Source: an uncultured Collinsella sp. (GTDB lineage: Bacteria > Actinomycetota > Coriobacteriia > Coriobacteriales > Coriobacteriaceae). Taken from it: DNA of 64,000 nucleotides. Positions 43,895-52,900 of the stretch are shown here, one piece after another. Numbering within the stretch: the stretch's first letter is position 1; each line of letters opens with the position of its first letter. Below the pieces are notes generated by a model that worked only from the letters and a program-made list of their open reading frames with translations, was not told the DNA's origin and ran no database searches. Both the position numbers and the translations under genes were made by a program. The DNA lies in assembly GCA_900547765.1 (NCBI GenBank), contig URIA01000005.1, positions 1 through 64,000 on the forward strand. The letters are read 5' to 3'.

Positions 43895-43936
43895 CATACG
43901 GGGCCTTCCAGCCGACGCGGCAGAAGGCCCGGTATG
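43895..43936. terminator. Hairpin between the convergent-side end of malY-like and the lipoprotein leader
   Basis: CATACGGGGCCTTC at 43895-43908 pairs with GAAGGCCCGGTATG at 43923-43936 with one mismatch. It is 11 bp after the stop of the minus-strand aminotransferase... upstream genes read away; it most likely ends a transcript in this 145-bp gap. Confidence 0.6.
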
Positions 43937-43946
43937 CAGCGCACAC

Positions 43947-45161
43947 TTACCGTGCATTAAAAACGTAGCGGTCCAGGCGGTCGCACGCTTCCCTTACGCG
44001 CGAAAGCGGCAGCGCCAGATTCACGCGAATGTGGCAGGGCCCGTGGAACGGGCGGCCGTCCTGATACCCCACGCCCACGCGCGCCCCCTCGTCGAGCAGC
44101 CACTGAATATCGCGGCCATGCTCGCGGCACCACTCGGTGCAGTCCAGAAACACCATGTAGGTGCCCTGCGGACGCGAATAGGACACGCCCGCAAAATGCT
44201 CGTCCACGTAATTGCAAAAATACTCGATATTGCCGGCAAGCACCTGGTTGAGCTCGTCCACCCACTCGTAACCTTGCGGTTGGTAGGCACCGATAAGCGC
44301 ATGCATGGAGAGGACATTCATCTCGTTGTAGTGGGTCTTGTTGGACACGGCGCACACGCGGTCGCGCAGCGTCTCGTTATAGATGATGTGGTAGCTGCCG
44401 ACCAAGCCCGCCAGGTTAAACGTCTTACTGGGCGCATAGAGGGCAACCGTGCGCATGCGGGCATCCTCGCTCACCGACTGCGTCGGGATATGCTTGTGAC
44501 CCGGCAGGATGATATCGGACCAAATCTCGTCCGAGATCACCACGCAATCGTGCTGGCGATAGATGTCCATGGCGCGCTCGATCTCGTCGCGCTCCCATAC
44601 GCGGCCGCAGGGATTGTGCGGCGAGCAGAACACCGCGGCATGGATGTGGTTTTGGGCGAGCTTGCGCTCCATGTCCTCAAAGTCCATACGCCACACACCT
44701 TGATCGTCGAGCTTAAGCGGGCTGTGGACAATACGATAGCCCGCAGCCTCGATGGACTTGGTAAAGCCGATGTAGGTGGGGCTATGAACCAGCACCGCAT
44801 CGCCCGGCTGGACATACGCGCGCAGCGTCGACACGACACCGCCCAGCACACCGTTTTCGTAGCCGATATGTTCAGGGCGCAGGCCCTCGACACCATTGCG
44901 GCGACTCTGCCATTCGATGATGCGGTCGAAATACTCGGGGCGCGGATCGAAATAGCCAAACATGGGGTGCTGGGCACGCTGAATGATGCGCTCCTGGACC
45001 GTGGGCACCGTGGCAAAATTCATGTCGGCCACCCACATGGGAATGCGGTCGAAGCCCTCGTCGGGTGCGTTCGGAGCCATACCGGGGATCTCACCCCAAG
45101 AGTCAACGGCGATGGAGTCCATGCCGTGGCGATCGATAAGCGAGCTAAAGTCGTATTTCAT
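43947..45161 (-). CDS. MalY/PatB family aminotransferase (cystathionine beta-lyase-like)
   Basis: 404-residue PLP enzyme of fold type I. WVADMNFATVPTVQE is near the N-terminus, NPCGRVWERDEIE lies mid-protein, the cofactor Lys is in YAPSKTFNLAGLVGSY, and a C-terminal RVNLALPLSRV carries the substrate Arg. PatB/MalY enzymes cleave the C-S bond of cystathionine or cysteine conjugates, giving pyruvate, ammonia and a thiol. The start is the ATG at 45161 with GGGGG upstream; the longer open frame is not needed. No neighbouring sulfur gene. Confidence 0.92.
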   Translation of the reverse strand: MKYDFSSLIDRHGMDSIAVDSWGEIPGMAPNAPDEGFDRIPMWVADMNFATVPTVQERIIQRAQHPMFGYFDPRPEYFDRIIEWQSRRNGVEGLRPEHIGYENGVLGGVVSTLRAYVQPGDAVLVHSPTYIGFTKSIEAAGYRIVHSPLKLDDQGVWRMDFEDMERKLAQNHIHAAVFCSPHNPCGRVWERDEIERAMDIYRQHDCVVISDEIWSDIILPGHKHIPTQSVSEDARMRTVALYAPSKTFNLAGLVGSYHIIYNETLRDRVCAVSNKTHYNEMNVLSMHALIGAYQPQGYEWVDELNQVLAGNIEYFCNYVDEHFAGVSYSRPQGTYMVFLDCTEWCREHGRDIQWLLDEGARVGVGYQDGRPFHGPCHIRVNLALPLSRVREACDRLDRYVFNAR

Positions 45162-45272
45162 GCTGAGCCCCCATGCAAAGTGATTGTTTTGGTAGGCGTT
45201 ATTGTCCACCAGCGCGGGCAGTTTTGGCACGGAGTTTGGCGCTTAATTTGACGGGTGCGGACGAATGACCGG

Positions 45273-46010
45273 TTAGTCTTGCGCGTCGTTGATGGCGACT
45301 ACGGTTAGCTGGGTTTCATCGACCGTAAAAGATATGTCGAGCCCGGCGTAGGCCAGGTGATAGACGCGGTTTGGCTCGTGCTTGCTGCCTGCGCGGCGCG
45401 GATCTTGGCGTAGAACCTCGACCAAGCCGGGGAGCTTTGCGGGCGGGACCATATCCTGCAGCGTCTGCGGGAACTCGATGTCGAGCTCTTGCCACGGAGC
45501 CTCCTCAATCCAGCCGCCCGTTGCATCCGGGTGGCAGTCCGCAAACGGAATGTAGGGTTTAATGTCGTAGATGGGCGTGCCGTCGCGCAGGTCGGCCCCC
45601 AGCACATGGATGATCGGACCATCGTCGGCGAGCTCGACACGATCGAGCTTGACGCAGGTAAGACCGATGGGATTAGGGCGAAACGGACTGCGCGTGGCAA
45701 ACACGCCCACGCGCTCGGCTCCACCCAGACGCGGCGGACGCACGGTTTTCGACCATTTTGCGTTGGTTCCGGACCTGTCCTGCGTCTTGGCATCGACGGC
45801 TATGTCCTGAGCCGTGCCGCCGGGCGTTCCGTTTTCGAAGCGCCACAGCAGCCATAGGTGAGAGAAGGAGTCCAGACCCTCAACCGCTGCGTTGGAGGCA
45901 AATTCCGGCTCAAAGACGATGCGTCCCTGCAGATGGGGCGCCAAAAAGCTGTTGCGTGGGATGCCGAACTTCTGCGGCAGGTCGGTATGTATGTGTGCAA
46001 TAGGTTCCAT
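45273..46010 (-). CDS. trmO: tRNA (t6A37) N6-methyltransferase
   Basis: 245-residue TrmO (YaeB/TsaA) beta-barrel methyltransferase that uses SAM to make m6t6A in tRNA-Thr. The N-terminus is MEPIAHIHTDLPQKFGIPR. FDSFSHLWLLW (approx.) and TRSPFRPNPIGLTCVKL are the diagnostic motifs. DGTPIYDIKPYIPFAD follows. ATG 46010 is chosen because homologs begin MxPI; no ribosome site is visible for it or the ATG at 46019. Confidence 0.92.
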   Translation of the reverse strand: MEPIAHIHTDLPQKFGIPRNSFLAPHLQGRIVFEPEFASNAAVEGLDSFSHLWLLWRFENGTPGGTAQDIAVDAKTQDRSGTNAKWSKTVRPPRLGGAERVGVFATRSPFRPNPIGLTCVKLDRVELADDGPIIHVLGADLRDGTPIYDIKPYIPFADCHPDATGGWIEEAPWQELDIEFPQTLQDMVPPAKLPGLVEVLRQDPRRAGSKHEPNRVYHLAYAGLDISFTVDETQLTVVAINDAQD

Positions 46011-46150
46011 GCCGGTCATTGTACGGCATGGGGGCGTGGGGTGTTGCGCGCAATTCTTCGCCGCGGTCCCCGTCGTGCAACCAACGGTTGCTTGGAAGGG
46101 TGCCGGCTGCCGCGTATGCTTAAGCCATCAACCAGCAGAAAGGAGCCGTT

Positions 46151-46978
46151 ATGGCCTTCGCAGAAAAGCTCATTGCTGTCCGTCGCGCCCATCACCTTAC
46201 CCAAGAGCAGCTCGCCGCCAAGCTCTTCGTCACACGCCAAGCCGTCAGCCGTTGGGAGCGCGGCGAAGTCACCCCTGGCATCGACATGATGAAGCTCATC
46301 GCCGCCGTGACCGGCGAGCCTCTGTCTCATCTGCTCGAAATGCCCGAGCACTATTGCCAGAGCTGCGGCATGATACTCACGCCCGACGACTGCGGCACCG
46401 ATGCTCACGGCGCAACGACCGACCATTACTGCAAGTGGTGCTACGACCGCGGCAAGTACACCTACGAGACCACGATGGAGGCCATGATTGAGGATTGCGC
46501 CCCGCGCCTGGCACAAAACACCGGTATGTCGCTCGACGAAGCCGTCTCGCTCATGGGCGCCGTGCTGCCGCAATTGGAGCGCTGGCGCACCGTGCAGGAA
46601 AACGAGGAGCGCTACGGTGCCGAGGCGCGGGCGCGCTACGGAGACGAGGCTATCGACGCAGCAAACGAAACGTTACTGGACATGGATCCTCAGACATGGA
46701 ACGACATGAAGGAACTTGAACGCGCTATTCTGGGTCAACTCTCGATTGCCATGGGCGATGGCGACCCAGAGAGCAACGAGGCCCGCAAGCTTGTCGCAAT
46801 GCACCGTCGATGGATTAGCCTTAACTGGGGGCACGAGCCCCAAAACGAAGCATACCTGGGCCTCGCCCACGGCTATCTTGCCGATCAGCGCTTTATCGAC
46901 TACTACGACAAGCCCTGCGGCACCGGCGCCACGGCTTTTCTGGTCCAGGCGATCGAGTCGTCGTCGGCTCACGCATAG
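46151..46978 (+). CDS. XRE-family regulator with zinc ribbon and TipAS-like domain
   Basis: 275-residue protein in three parts. Residues about 5-60 are an XRE helix-turn-helix (HHLTQEQLAAKLFVTRQAVSRWERG). Residues about 74-105 are a zinc ribbon (CQSCGMIL ... CKWCYDRGK). From about 155 on there is a TipAS-type helical domain (ERYGAEARARYGDEAIDAAN, then LGLAHGYLADQRFIDYYD). TipAS domains normally belong to MerR-type TipA proteins and trap thiopeptide antibiotics. The sensing domain is thus joined to a different DNA-binding domain here. The start ATG has AAAGGAG upstream. The DNA target is unknown. Confidence 0.85.
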   Translation: MAFAEKLIAVRRAHHLTQEQLAAKLFVTRQAVSRWERGEVTPGIDMMKLIAAVTGEPLSHLLEMPEHYCQSCGMILTPDDCGTDAHGATTDHYCKWCYDRGKYTYETTMEAMIEDCAPRLAQNTGMSLDEAVSLMGAVLPQLERWRTVQENEERYGAEARARYGDEAIDAANETLLDMDPQTWNDMKELERAILGQLSIAMGDGDPESNEARKLVAMHRRWISLNWGHEPQNEAYLGLAHGYLADQRFIDYYDKPCGTGATAFLVQAIESSSAHA

Positions 46979-47029
46979 ACCGCAGCGGCTTTGGGTATTT
47001 CAATCGAAACCTCAACCGATTGGAGATCC

Positions 47030-47275
47030 ATGGCTACTGATCACGAGCTCACGCTGTACGTTATGACCGGCTGCCCGTATTGCATAAAGGTCAAGCGCTT
47101 TTTGGCCGATAACGGCGTGACCATTCCCGAGCGCAATATCTCGACCGACCCCGATGCCGAGCAGGCGCTCATCGCCGTCGGAGGAAAACGCCAGGTTCCC
47201 TGCCTGTTCATCGACGGAAAGCCGCTCTACGAATCGAGCGACATCATCGCGTGGGTGCAGGAAAACCTGCTCTAG
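47030..47275 (+). CDS. Glutaredoxin
   Basis: 81-residue glutaredoxin-fold thiol oxidoreductase. The active site CPYC is near residue 15 (MTGCPYCIKVKRFLADNG). RQVPCLFIDGKPLYESSDIIAW carries the conserved cis-Pro and glutathione-type site. The start ATG has TTGGAG upstream. Dithiol type. The partner reductant is unknown, since many Actinobacteria lack glutathione; mycoredoxin-like use is possible. Confidence 0.92.
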   Translation: MATDHELTLYVMTGCPYCIKVKRFLADNGVTIPERNISTDPDAEQALIAVGGKRQVPCLFIDGKPLYESSDIIAWVQENLL

Positions 47276-47300
47276 TACGCGCATCCCGTCCGTCCCATAG

Positions 47301-47350
47301 TCGTTGGGGACGCACTTAAATGACTAGTCCTTAAAGAACGCCCCCAACGA
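47301..47350. repeat. Dispersed palindrome family R4, copy A
   Basis: 50 bases with arms TCGTTGGGGAC... and ...CCCCCAACGA. The same 50-base unit occurs at 48921-48970 with the arm change GTT/AAC to ATC/GAT compensated on both sides, and a nearly unchanged centre (CTTAAATGACTAGTCCTTAA). Confidence 0.85.
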
Positions 47351-47399
47351 CTAGTGAGAATCAGTTCCTCAAGTTTATCGAACATGCGTTTGATATTTA

Positions 47400-47408
47400 T
47401 GTTATACT
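47400..47408 (+). promoter_or_regulatory. Extended -10 promoter of the DUF1016 remnant
   Basis: TGT followed by TATACT at 47403-47408 forms an extended -10. The -35 hexamer is weak. It precedes the tiny frames and the truncated DUF1016 gene. Confidence 0.45.
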
Positions 47409-47454
47409 CGCATCGAGGTATGAGACTGGTCGAGAGCTCCCGCGGAGGTCCCCA

Positions 47455-47484
47455 ATGACACGCTGGAGCGGGTTCGGTAAGTAA
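47455..47484 (+). CDS. Possible 9-codon leader peptide (speculative)
   Basis: ATG ACA CGC TGG AGC GGG TTC GGT AAG TAA, with GGAGG five bases upstream. A 12-codon frame (47420-47458) ends in the overlapping ATGA. Spaced between a promoter and the DUF1016 remnant, as a leader peptide could be, but short frames like this occur by chance. Confidence 0.2.
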   Translation: MTRWSGFGK

Positions 47485-47608
47485 GATCGGTGGTTACTGC
47501 ACTCGCCCACCTCAGACAGGCTGCGCTCCTGTTCGCCGTCGCCATCAAAGAACGGCACTCACAACCAAACGTTTCCGTTATCCGTGAGTCACACAGGAGT
47601 GCATCGTT

Positions 47609-47779
47609 ATGGCAAAACAATTATCAACCCAAAATATCATCGAGCCTGCACTGCCAGATGAAGAATATGTCTACACATCTGTCAGAAAAACCCTCGAGCA
47701 CGCTCGTTCCCACGTTGAACGTGCCATCAACTCGACGATGGTCGAGGCATATAAGGACAATACGGCCCTTTTCTATTAG
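47609..47779 (+). pseudogene. Truncated DUF1016/YhcG-family (PDDEXK nuclease) N-terminus
   Basis: 56 codons. The part YTSVRKTLEHARSHVERAINSTMVEAY matches the start of DUF1016 N-terminal domains (pattern: long helix ...EAR....RA.N..MV.AYW..G). After MVEAY the reading becomes KDNTALFY and stops, where intact relatives run on for some 250-300 residues into a PDDEXK nuclease. The ribosome site CAGGAG is nine bases upstream. A decayed copy, or the start of a longer gene cut by deletion. The following 157 bp holds no recognisable remainder. Confidence 0.6.
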
Positions 47780-47936
47780 GTGTCCCTAATTCGAAACACA
47801 CTATGTCATGAATTGAGTTGGTCTCGCCATCGAAGACTGATGAAGACGAGTCCACCGACCCCTAGAGCCACGCGCAAGGCAGCAGTGGAAAAGACAGTCG
47901 ATCCCTTTATTTAGAGCAAGACGAGAGGAATTAGAC

Positions 47937-48449
47937 ATGGGATACCAAGAATCACTGATTCGAGTAAGCAGCTTGGCAGAAATCGCCGGTATAGAGAAGG
48001 CCATTGCCGAATCCGAAGAAGTCCAAACCCTAGAGTATCTCGTATGTGTTTGTGGAGCCAAAGCCAAAGTCGACCTTTACCGCGACAACACCTTCACGGC
48101 GTCTCGGCCTCTTAGCGACATCAAACCCAACGAGGAACCGATTATAAGGGCTGGGGACCTATTTGCCGTCGTCGCGGGTGCAAGACTGTATCAACCTTTT
48201 CTCTGGATCGACTGCATCGCAGGAATCTCCGATCCAGGATACGAGAAGCTCATGGAAGACTTTCCACTTGATGTCCCACGGCAAGAGGCAATCATCCATC
48301 CAGACGAAGCAAAAAAGGCAGAAATATTCATGAGAAGAAGCCTGAACCAAAGCTATACCCGTGTCATGCGAGGCGAACACCCCATTCAGCTTCCAGAAGA
48401 ATTCATCAACCCACCTGACCCCAATCTGAAATCCCCATTGGCTAGCTAA
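47937..48449 (+). CDS. Hypothetical 170-residue protein, function unknown
   Basis: Soluble, acidic protein without signal peptide or membrane helix. Features seen: VCVCG near residue 38, a mostly beta-like first half (AKVDLYRDNTFTASRPL) and a charged C-terminal helix with FMRRSLNQSYTRVMRGEHPI. The start ATG has GAGAGGA nine bases upstream. It is AT-richer than the flanking genes and lies inside the island between the two R4 copies. No family recognised. Confidence 0.65.
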   Translation: MGYQESLIRVSSLAEIAGIEKAIAESEEVQTLEYLVCVCGAKAKVDLYRDNTFTASRPLSDIKPNEEPIIRAGDLFAVVAGARLYQPFLWIDCIAGISDPGYEKLMEDFPLDVPRQEAIIHPDEAKKAEIFMRRSLNQSYTRVMRGEHPIQLPEEFINPPDPNLKSPLAS

Positions 48450-48480
48450 CCAAAACAGTCTGCTTAGCCCTATTAACTGC

Positions 48481-48509
48481 TTGTTTTTTTGTCTACAAAA
48501 CTGTATACA
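48481..48509 (+). promoter_or_regulatory. Promoter of the ribbon-helix-helix gene
   Basis: TTGTTT at 48481-48486 and TATACA at 48504-48509 are exactly 17 bp apart. The overlapping sequence GTCTACAAAACTGTATACAAA has a palindromic TGTATACA core and may be the operator for the protein it drives. Confidence 0.65.
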
Positions 48510-48563
48510 AAAAGAGATTCCGAGAACCGACGCTCGCCATTATGTCGATCGATAGGAGGCGCT

Positions 48564-48830
48564 ATGGACGCTAAGCAGCTCGAAAAGATGATGGGGTTTG
48601 CCCCCGGAGAGTTGGAGAAAGCCGCGGAGGCATACGAAAAAGATGAGTGGCCGAAGGGCCGCACCATCAAGCTGGGAAGGCCGTCGATTTCCGATGAGCC
48701 AAGCGTTGTTTTATCGGCACGTGTGGGTGAGTCGGTTCTTGAAGCGTTTGACGCAAAAGCAAGGCGCCATGGGCAAACACGCACGGAGCGACTCAGAGAA
48801 CTCATTACCCTTGACGCAAGGATTGCCTAG
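48564..48830 (+). CDS. Ribbon-helix-helix (CopG-like) DNA-binding protein, orphan antitoxin-like
   Basis: 88-residue protein. The C-terminal half has the RHH pattern: a short strand (VVLSARVGESVLEAFDAKARRHGQTRTERLRELI). The N-terminal half is an acidic helix that in antitoxins binds the toxin. Start ATG 48564 with AGGAGG. No toxin gene is recognised on either side within 500 bp, so it may be a solitary antitoxin or a plain repressor. It is AT-rich relative to the chromosome. Confidence 0.75.
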   Translation: MDAKQLEKMMGFAPGELEKAAEAYEKDEWPKGRTIKLGRPSISDEPSVVLSARVGESVLEAFDAKARRHGQTRTERLRELITLDARIA

Positions 48831-48857
48831 TCCCCCACCGAATCCAAACATGTACGT

Positions 48858-48898
48858 CAGCATCCAAAGTCGACATTTTTCGACATCTTTGGATGCTG
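48858..48898. terminator. Inverted repeat after the RHH gene
   Basis: CAGCATCCAAAG at 48858-48869 and CTTTGGATGCTG at 48887-48898 are perfect inverse copies with a 17-base loop holding TTTTT. Terminator or operator. Confidence 0.55.
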
Positions 48899-48920
48899 CC
48901 GTACAGCTTTTCCAACATAA

Positions 48921-48970
48921 TCATCGGGGACGTTCTTAAATGGCTAGTCGTTAAAGAACGTCCCCGATGA
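48921..48970. repeat. Dispersed palindrome family R4, copy B
   Basis: TCATCGGGGACGTTCTTAA at the left and TTAAAGAACGTCCCCGATGA at the right. Same unit as 47301-47350. The two copies bracket the AT-richer island. Confidence 0.85.
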
Positions 48971-48974
48971 CTAA

Positions 48975-49928
48975 CTAGCCGCGGAAGCGGGCTATGGGCG
49001 CAAGTGGCTGCTCGCGAAAGACGCGCTCGACGGCGGCGCGGTATTCGTCGACCTTTTTGGTCTTACGCACGAGCTTGTGAACGGTAGCGGGGTCGTCGAA
49101 AGCGCACTTGGCGTAGAACCACCACTCCTTCATGCGAAAGACCGCATTGCCGCCAATCTCGTCCGCATAGGCTGCAAACAGCGTGTCGTGGAAGCGCTGC
49201 AGCTCAGCAGCCGTTGCAGCAGGGCCGCCCTTGACCATGCGAGCCAGCGCGGGGTTCGCGAGCAAGCCACGCCCCAACATCACATGGCGCGTGCCGGGAT
49301 AGGCCTCCACCAGCGCGTCCATATCCTCAAGATCAAAAATGTCGCCGTTGTATGCCACCGGAAACGGCGCACGTTCCAGCGTCTCGCCGTAAAACTCCTT
49401 GCGCGGCGAGCCCGTATAGCGGTCCTTTTGCACGCGCGGATGCACGATCAGCTCTGCCAGCGGCATGCGGCAATAGAGGTCGAGCACACGCTCGTACTCG
49501 TCGTCGTTCTCCAGCCCCAGCCTGGTTTTCACCGACACCGGCAATGGCGAGCGTTCGCACACATCGCTCAAAAACACCCCGAGCTCATCGAGATTACGCA
49601 AGAAGCCCGAACCCTTGCCCTTGGCGACAACCGTTCCCGAGGGACAACCCAGGTTGAGGTTGACCTCGCGATAGCCCATGTCGGCAAGCACCTGCGCCGC
49701 CCACGCAAACTCGTCCGCGTTCTTGGACATCAACTGAGGTACTACGTTAAGCCCCTGGTTATTGGCAGGATCGATCTCCTTAAACGCCTTGCCGCCAAAG
49801 CGGTTTCCCACCCGCGGCGGCGGCAAAAACGGCGTGTAATAACAATCGAGCGCACCGAAGCACTCCGCATGCACGCGACGGAACACATGCCCGGTAATTC
49901 CCTCCATGGGGGCCAGCGAAAGTTTCAT
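48975..49928 (-). CDS. tRNA-dihydrouridine synthase
   Basis: 317-residue flavoenzyme of the Dus family that reduces uridines in the tRNA D-loop or variable region. LAPMEGITGHVFRRV opens the FMN barrel, and the catalytic Cys lies in NLNLGCPSGTVVAKGKGS. The product strand SVKTRLG and the phosphate loop near HVMLGRGLLANPAL follow. Size and motifs are closest to DusC/DusB types. Start ATG 49928 has AGAAGAG; an ATG 15 bases upstream lacks a ribosome site. Confidence 0.9.
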   Translation of the reverse strand: MKLSLAPMEGITGHVFRRVHAECFGALDCYYTPFLPPPRVGNRFGGKAFKEIDPANNQGLNVVPQLMSKNADEFAWAAQVLADMGYREVNLNLGCPSGTVVAKGKGSGFLRNLDELGVFLSDVCERSPLPVSVKTRLGLENDDEYERVLDLYCRMPLAELIVHPRVQKDRYTGSPRKEFYGETLERAPFPVAYNGDIFDLEDMDALVEAYPGTRHVMLGRGLLANPALARMVKGGPAATAAELQRFHDTLFAAYADEIGGNAVFRMKEWWFYAKCAFDDPATVHKLVRKTKKVDEYRAAVERVFREQPLAPIARFRG

Positions 49929-49953
49929 CTGCTCTTCTCTCATATCAACGAAC

Positions 49954-49980
49954 GTGACAAAGGGGCTGTCCCTTGGTCAC
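49954..49980. repeat. Dispersed palindrome family R1, copy C
   Basis: GTGACAAAGG (49954-49963), loop GGCTGTC, then CCTTGGTCAC (49971-49980). Identical to copy B except one arm base. It ends two bases before the stop of the ABC gene. Confidence 0.8.
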
Positions 49981-49981
49981 A

Positions 49982-52900
49982 TTATTCGGAGCGTAGGGCT
50001 TCTACGGGGTCTTTCTTGGATGCGCTGCGGGCCGGCAGCAGGCCGGCGACAACCGTCAGCAGCACCGAAATCGCGATGAGCACCAGCGCATCCTGCACGG
50101 GCAGGCTCATCAGATTGGGTACTTGTTTGGCAGCAAACGCCCAGGCATTAACCGGAAAGCTTACGGCCACCACGACGACAACAGCAAAGACGCCGGCAAT
50201 GAGGCCCTCGATAAAGGTCTCGGCATTGAATACGTTGGCCACGTTACGCTTCGACGCGCCGATCGCGCGCAGGATGCCAATCTCCTTTTTTCGCTCCAGC
50301 ACGCTGATGTAGGTGATGATGCCGATCATGATGGAGCTCACCACCAGGCTGATGCTCACGAATGCGATGAGCACCAAGCTGATGGTGTTCACGATGTCGG
50401 TCACCGAACCCATGATGATGCCCATGTAGTCGGTGTACGAGATCGCCTGTTCATCGTGGCCGGCGGCTTTGACCTGCTTGTTGTACGCATCGATGTGATC
50501 GAGCACACGCTCCTTGGCCTCAAAGTCGCGCGGGAAAATCTTGACCGAGATGGGGCCGGCCTCATCCGCATAGCCCAACGTGGTCAGATTGTTGTCGTAG
50601 GTGAGCTTCGAAGCCTTGGCATAGCTCATCATGAGCGAACTCAGATCCTCGGCATCCATGTTGAAATGGATGGCACGAGCAAAAGCGCTCGCATCCACAC
50701 GCATAGCGCTCGCCAGGTTGGCAAAACTCGATGACATCTGCGTGGCCATCTGTCCCATGAGCCCCGCCGCGCCTACTTTAAGCTGGGACGATACCGTTGT
50801 CGCAATCTGGTCGCTGATTGTCTTGGTCACCTGGTCCATTGCCTGCTGCAGATACGGAGCCAGCTGCTTTTGTACATAGTCGGTCATCGCCTGTTGCAAG
50901 CGCTCGGCCAGGGCATCGCCGCCGAGCGCTTTGAGCTGGGCCAGGATTTGCTGGGCTGCCGTATCACTCTCAAGATACGCCGAGAATGCGGCGGCGAGCT
51001 TTGACGCGTCCTTAAGATCTTCGGGCGTCAACGCCTTAAACTGATCAGACTGCAAAAATCCCTCAAACAGCTGGTTGGCAAGCGTTCCCACCTGCTGCAT
51101 TTGCTCGGGCGTGAGTTCCAGACCGTCAAAGATACCCGAGAGATCTGGGGTTGGCGCTTTTGTCATGATGTCGCTGAAGTCGATGTCCTTCCCAACACCC
51201 GAAAGGTCGATATCCAACCCGGACAAGTCAAGACCCGACAGGTCCATACCGCCGCCTGCACCCGAGAATGCAGACGCATCAAATGAGAACGCGCTCTTGA
51301 GCGCCGCCTCGTCCACACTGAACATGCTGCCCAGATCCACGCCTTGCTTGGCCTCGCCTTGCAGTTCGTCGAAGGTTTTGCCCGTAAAGACATCCGTCTC
51401 GGGGTGGGCGAGTTGCTCCTGCACAATCTGCGAATCGGCGGCGCGCTCCATAAGCTGGCGAGTCAGTGTATGCGTATAGGCAATGCCCGGAGACAACGCA
51501 CTCGCATTGGCCGTCTCGTTTGGTCGCACCACGCCCACAATGTGCACGTCGATACCGTCGGCAACCTTGGCGGCCATAAAGTCGGCGTCGCCAGACATGT
51601 CAGTCCACATGCCGGTCTCTTCGTTTTTGCGATAGGCATCGGCCGGCGACAGCACCTTAAACGTCGTGGACAGCGCATCGTCGTAGGTGAAGTCGGTGCC
51701 GGTCTCGGGCGTCTCGATCTTACCGTCAGCCGTCATGGCGCTGTTAACCAGATCGTTGAGCTCGTTGATATCCAGCGCGCCGATGCTGTAGAGCGTGTAA
51801 TCGCCCACCGTTCCACGGCTCGAAAGCACCATTACGGCTTCATCAGCAGACGTGGGCCAATGACCGGCGACGACATCGTACTGGCTGTCGAGCAGGCTCT
51901 GGTCGTCGATCATCTCGTTAAAGACCGAGGTTCCCATGGATTCCATGCTCACCGTTGCCGCCGAGCTCGCACCTCCGCTCATGGCCTCGGTCATGACGTT
52001 GGGCACCAGCCGGACGGGCTTCTCGTCGCCCTTACCCGCACGATAGACAACCGGCGTCACGCCATAGCCGTACTGGATGGCGTTGACTTCTTTATCGATG
52101 CCGTCGCCACCGGCATCGAGCCATGCCTTAAAGCTCGTCATGTCGTTGGACTTAACGCTCGCAAACATATCCTTTACGGCCGTGACCACAGGGATCTTAT
52201 CGGTTCCCTGAGCCTTGCCGTCGGTGCCGTCGTCGGACGAGCCCTCGTTCTTGGACGTATCGTCGTCCGTGGCCCCCTGTCCGCCCATCATGGACGACAG
52301 GTCGTAGTCCTGCTTGGAGATCGTAAGCGGGTAACTCGAGAGCGTATCCTCCTCGACCTTTTTGATGTAATTGTTCACACCATTGGACAGCGCCAGGATC
52401 GCCGCAATACCTATAATGCCAATCGACCCCGCAAAGGCCGTCATGGCCGTACGGCCTTTTTTGGTCATAAGGTTGCGGGCAGAAAGCCCCAGCGCCGTCA
52501 CAAAACTCATCGAGGTTTTGCGCGTAGGCTTGGCCTCGCGACGCGTAGCCTTTGCCACATCAAAGGGATCGGAATCGTCGGTGATCTTGCCGTCCGCCAG
52601 GTTGACGATGCGCGTGGCGTACCGGTACGCCAGCTCGGGATTGTGCGTGACCATGATGACCAGGCGGTCGCGTGCAACATCCTTGAGCAAGTCCATGACC
52701 TGTACAGATGTCATTGAGTCCAGGGCGCCGGTCGGCTCGTCGGCCAGCACAATCTCGGGATCGTTAATCAGGGCGCGGGCGATGGCCACGCGCTGCATCT
52801 GTCCGCCGGAAAGCTGGCTCGGGCGCTTGTTAACGTGCTCGCCCAGGCCGACTTTCTCCAACGCCTTGCGCGCACGCTCGCGGCGCTCGGTATGGCCCAC

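Larger units (their letters stand above)
47276..47608. other. 333-bp region with repeat R4 copy A and promoter, no clear gene
   Basis: Holds the R4 palindrome (47301-47350), an extended -10 promoter (TGTTATACT, box at 47403-47408) and, downstream, two tiny overlapping frames (47420-47458 and 47455-47484). Marks the left edge of an AT-richer island. Confidence 0.55.
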
